Source of the DNA: Solidesulfovibrio magneticus | GTDB taxonomy: Bacteria > Desulfobacterota > Desulfovibrionia > Desulfovibrionales > Desulfovibrionaceae | Length of the DNA: 12,984 nucleotides | NCBI GenBank assembly: GCA_002482565.1 | Contig: DLGG01000144.1 | Span: forward strand, 274 to 13,257 | Direction of reading: 5' to 3' | Shown here: piece after piece, positions 10,642-12,984 of the stretch | Numbering within the stretch: position 1 is the stretch's first letter | Layout: every line of letters starts with the position of its first letter | Notes under the pieces: model-generated | Databases searched by the model: none | Seen by the model: the letters and a program-made list of their open reading frames with translations, nothing else | Told to the model about the DNA's origin: nothing | Program-made: the position numbers and the translations under genes

Positions 10642-12689
10642 TCCCGCGCCTGTCCGCCTTGAGTTTCCGCACGAAGATCAACTGCGGCATCGTGCTCATC
10701 GTCGGGCTCATCGCCATCCCCCTGGCCTACCTCACCTGGCGGGCCGCCGCCGAATCCCTGCAAACCGAAACCCGCAAGCGCGGGTTGGTCCTGTCGGAAA
10801 ACCTGGCCATGCGGGTCTCCGACGCCATGCTCTCCATGGACCTGTTGCGCATGAAGAACATGGTCGATGAGCTCAAAAAGGTCGATGACATCAGCTACGC
10901 CTTCATCCTCGACCGCCAGGGCAGCGTCCTGGTCCACACCTTCAGCGGCGGCTTTCCCGTGGAGCTGGCCGAGGTCAACGCCCCGGACGGCCCCAAGCCC
11001 CACATCCGGCTTCTGGACACCGGCCGGGAACTGATCGACGACTTCGCCGCGCCCGTGACCATCGTCGGCACGCCCTTCGGCACGGCCCGCATCGGCCTGT
11101 CGCGCACCAAGGCCGAGGCCGCCGCCGACCGGCTGGCGCTCATGATCGTTTTTTATTCCGCCGCCGCCATGGTGGCCGCCCTGGCTCCGTCCACGCTGTT
11201 CGCCCGGCGCGTCACAGAGCGCATCAACCGCTTAAAGCGCCACGCCGAAGAGGTGGTGCGCGGCAACCTCGACCCCAGGGCCGGCCCGGACGCGGCTCGC
11301 GCCTGCTCGGTCATGCTCGACTGCGACAAGACCCGCTGCCCCGCCTACGGCGACAACCGCCGGCGTTGCTGGCTCACCGCCTCCCCGGACCAGCGCGGCG
11401 AGGGCCCCGAGTCCTGCCGGGACTGCCCGGTCTACCGCGAGCAGAAAGGCGACGAGATCCAGGATCTGGCCGAGACCTTCGACGTCATGGCCGTGTCGCT
11501 CAAAACCCACCTCGACGAACTGCGCCGGGCCGAGCGCGTGCTTTCGCGCCAGGAGCGGCTTTTGCGCACCATCCTCGACGCCACCCCGGACCTCGTCTGC
11601 CTGGTCGATGAAAACGCCCGCTATCTGGCCGTCAACCGGGCTTTCGCCAATTTCCTGGGCCAGACCAGCGAGGCCATCGTCGGCGCCAGCGACCGCGAGG
11701 TCTATCCAGAGGACGAGGGCGAGGCCATGCACGAGGAAAACCGCCGCGTGCTGGCCGCCGGCCGCCCCAGCGACCGCGAGGTGCGCCTGCGCCGGGGCGG
11801 CTCGCCGGTCTGGTTCCATGTCGTGCGCGTGCCCGTGGTCGACGGCTCGGGCCGGGTCATCGGGCTTTTGCGCACCGCCCGCGACGTCACCCAGCTCAAG
11901 CAGTTCCAGGAACAGCTCATCCAGTCCCAGAAGATGGAATCGTTGGGCAAGCTGGCCGGCGGCGTGGCCCACGAAATAAACACCCCCCTGGGCGTGATTC
12001 TCGGCTACTCCCAGCTCCTGCAGGAAGACGTGCCCGGCGGCAGCCAGATCCAGGCCGATTTGCAAACCATCGAGAAGCAGGCCAAGGTCTGCCGCAAGAT
12101 CGTGGCCGACTTGCTCGGGTTTTCGCGCCAGGCCGAAAGCGCCAAGATCGAAATGTGCTTCAACAATTCGCTCATGGAAGCCATAACGCTTGTGCGCCAC
12201 GCCCTGTCCCTGGAAAAGGTCGTCATCGCCACGGACCTCGACGAACGCATGCCCATCATCTACGGCGACCCCGAAAAGCTCAAACAGGTCTGGATCAATC
12301 TGCTTTCCAACGCCAGCGACGCCCTGGAGGGCCGGGGCGGCACCCTGCTTGTGCGCTCGCGCCTTTTCGCCCACGAACAAAAGGTCACGGCCTGGTTCGC
12401 CGACGACGGCCCGGGCATCAGCCCCGACAACGTCGGGCGCATCTTCGACCCCTTTTTCACCACCAAGCCCGTGGGCCAGGGCACGGGGCTGGGGCTTTCC
12501 GTGTCCTTTGGCATCATCAAGGACCACGGCGGCTCCATCCGGGTCGAAACCCCGGCCCCGGAAGGCTTTTTCGACGCCCTCGACGACCCGGGCAATGATC
12601 GCCCCGGCACGGTCTTCGTCGTCGATCTGCCCCTTGACCACGAGGAAACCATCGGCGGCGGCCTGCCCGCCAACGCTACGGAGGCATAA
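10638..12689 (+). CDS. Membrane PAS sensor histidine kinase with a cysteine-rich HAMP insert
   Basis: A 683-residue kinase. TM1 (about 14-34) and TM2 (about 166-188) enclose a 130-residue periplasmic sensor, probably of the CACHE type. A HAMP-like helix follows (about 189-215). It is interrupted by a cysteine-rich stretch with C223, C229, C234, C244, C260 and C263 (motifs CPAYG, RCW, CRDCPVY), then resumes (DEIQDLAETFDVMAVSLKTH). Next come a PAS domain (about 307-420), a dimerisation domain with phosphoacceptor H445 in GGVAHEINTPLG, and an ATPase domain with the N box (NLLSNASDAL, 554-563), DDGPGI (589-594), FDPFFTTK (603-610) and GTGLGL (615-620). All catalytic motifs are intact, and there is no receiver domain. 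It starts inside the stop codon of the lipoprotein gene (GGAGG upstream) and is followed after 5 bases by the response regulator gene, so the three form one operon. The insert could sense redox state or metal (inference). Confidence 0.95.
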   Translation: MIPRLSALSFRTKINCGIVLIVGLIAIPLAYLTWRAAAESLQTETRKRGLVLSENLAMRVSDAMLSMDLLRMKNMVDELKKVDDISYAFILDRQGSVLVHTFSGGFPVELAEVNAPDGPKPHIRLLDTGRELIDDFAAPVTIVGTPFGTARIGLSRTKAEAAADRLALMIVFYSAAAMVAALAPSTLFARRVTERINRLKRHAEEVVRGNLDPRAGPDAARACSVMLDCDKTRCPAYGDNRRRCWLTASPDQRGEGPESCRDCPVYREQKGDEIQDLAETFDVMAVSLKTHLDELRRAERVLSRQERLLRTILDATPDLVCLVDENARYLAVNRAFANFLGQTSEAIVGASDREVYPEDEGEAMHEENRRVLAAGRPSDREVRLRRGGSPVWFHVVRVPVVDGSGRVIGLLRTARDVTQLKQFQEQLIQSQKMESLGKLAGGVAHEINTPLGVILGYSQLLQEDVPGGSQIQADLQTIEKQAKVCRKIVADLLGFSRQAESAKIEMCFNNSLMEAITLVRHALSLEKVVIATDLDERMPIIYGDPEKLKQVWINLLSNASDALEGRGGTLLVRSRLFAHEQKVTAWFADDGPGISPDNVGRIFDPFFTTKPVGQGTGLGLSVSFGIIKDHGGSIRVETPAPEGFFDALDDPGNDRPGTVFVVDLPLDHEETIGGGLPANATEA

Positions 12690-12694
12690 CGTCC

Positions 12695-12984
12695 ATGGCC
12701 GACATCATCGTTCTCGACGACGTCATCGACGCCGGCGTCGTCATCAAACGCATCCTGGAACGCAAGGGCCACCGCGTGGCCGTTTTCACCGAGGAAGAAG
12801 ACGCCCTGGCCCATGTGGCCAAGAAGCATCCCGACCTGGCCATCCTCGACATGAAGCTCAAAAAACTCAGCGGCGTGGAAGTGCTGGAAGAAATCCGCAA
12901 GCGCTCCCCGGAAACCCGCGTCATCATGCTGACCGGCTATCCCACCCTGGAGACCGCCCGGGAATCCGTGCGCCTGGGGGCCTG
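12695..12984 (+). CDS. Response regulator receiver domain, N-terminal part
   Basis: The first 96 residues are present; the right edge cuts the gene. It is a CheY-like receiver: the acidic pair D8-D9 after the first strand (IIVLDD), the phosphoacceptor D52 in LAILDMKL, and T80 in VIMLTGYP. The conserved lysine and any output domain lie beyond the window. ATG at 12695 follows GGAGG (about ten bases upstream) and lies 5 bases after the kinase stop. It is the likely phosphorylation partner of that kinase. Whether the output is DNA binding, AAA+ activation or none cannot be told. Confidence 0.93.
   Translation, partial: MADIIVLDDVIDAGVVIKRILERKGHRVAVFTEEEDALAHVAKKHPDLAILDMKLKKLSGVEVLEEIRKRSPETRVIMLTGYPTLETARESVRLGA

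Noticed and set aside
11232..12641. Long minus-strand open frame opposite the histidine kinase
   Set aside because: Antisense shadow of a gene with all kinase motifs intact on the plus strand.
1..12984. tRNA or rRNA genes, CRISPR arrays, insertion sequences
   Set aside because: No cloverleaf, rRNA signature, regularly spaced direct repeats or transposase motifs were seen on either strand.

Overview
The window is GC-rich DNA with strong GGAGG-type ribosome binding sites, tightly packed genes and GC-rich intergenic palindromes. The gene content points to an anaerobic, sulfate-reducing member of the Desulfovibrionaceae (Desulfovibrio or Solidesulfovibrio type): a DUF134 regulator, a DsrE-like protein, a PAS/sigma54 activator with a cysteine-rich PAS domain, a Tat-exported multi-cluster ferredoxin with a cytochrome b anchor, and a TSUP permease. 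This assignment is inferred from gene content and style, not from a marker gene. No rRNA, tRNA, transposase, integrase or CRISPR array is visible.

Layout. Positions 1-1534 (minus strand) hold a DUF134 regulator cut by the window edge, a DsrE-like protein with a clear intrinsic terminator, and a GT-A type glycosyltransferase-like protein. The DUF134 promoter carries two near-identical TGCTC-N4-GAGCA palindromes. Positions 1680-3011 (plus) encode a PAS-AAA+-Fis sigma54 activator. A 299-base gap follows that is almost entirely palindromic; it contains a perfect 27-bp inverted repeat and one copy of a two-hairpin repeat family. Positions 3311-4724 (minus) are a two-gene electron-transfer module: a 4-TM cytochrome b-like anchor and a Tat-exported ferredoxin. 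Facing it is a CRP/FNR regulator (4876-5559, plus), with a perfect FNR-type box centred between the two. A cyclic-nucleotide-binding-domain protein without a DNA-binding domain follows (5734-6348).

Positions 6392-7309 (minus) encode an unrecognised protein with an Ala/Pro-rich tail. The 600 bases from 7310 to 7909 have no convincing gene but are dense in signals: the promoter of the minus gene, an orphan intrinsic terminator, a CRP-type palindrome, promoter elements, and a strongly structured leader before a TSUP permease (7910-9064). A terminator separates the permease from a small membrane protein (9132-9647). The last part is a signalling cassette: a PhnD-like lipoprotein (9706-10641), a hybrid-free PAS histidine kinase overlapping it by 4 bp (10638-12689), and a response regulator cut by the right edge (12695 onward).

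How the genes work together (inference). The FNR-type regulator probably controls the divergent ferredoxin/cytochrome b pair and itself. The PhnD-like lipoprotein probably presents a ligand to the kinase, which signals to the adjacent regulator. The kinase also has a six-cysteine insert in its HAMP region. The most interesting points for follow-up are the structured leader of the permease gene, the cysteine-rich kinase insert, the missing cluster ligand in the ferredoxin, and the two palindromic repeat types.
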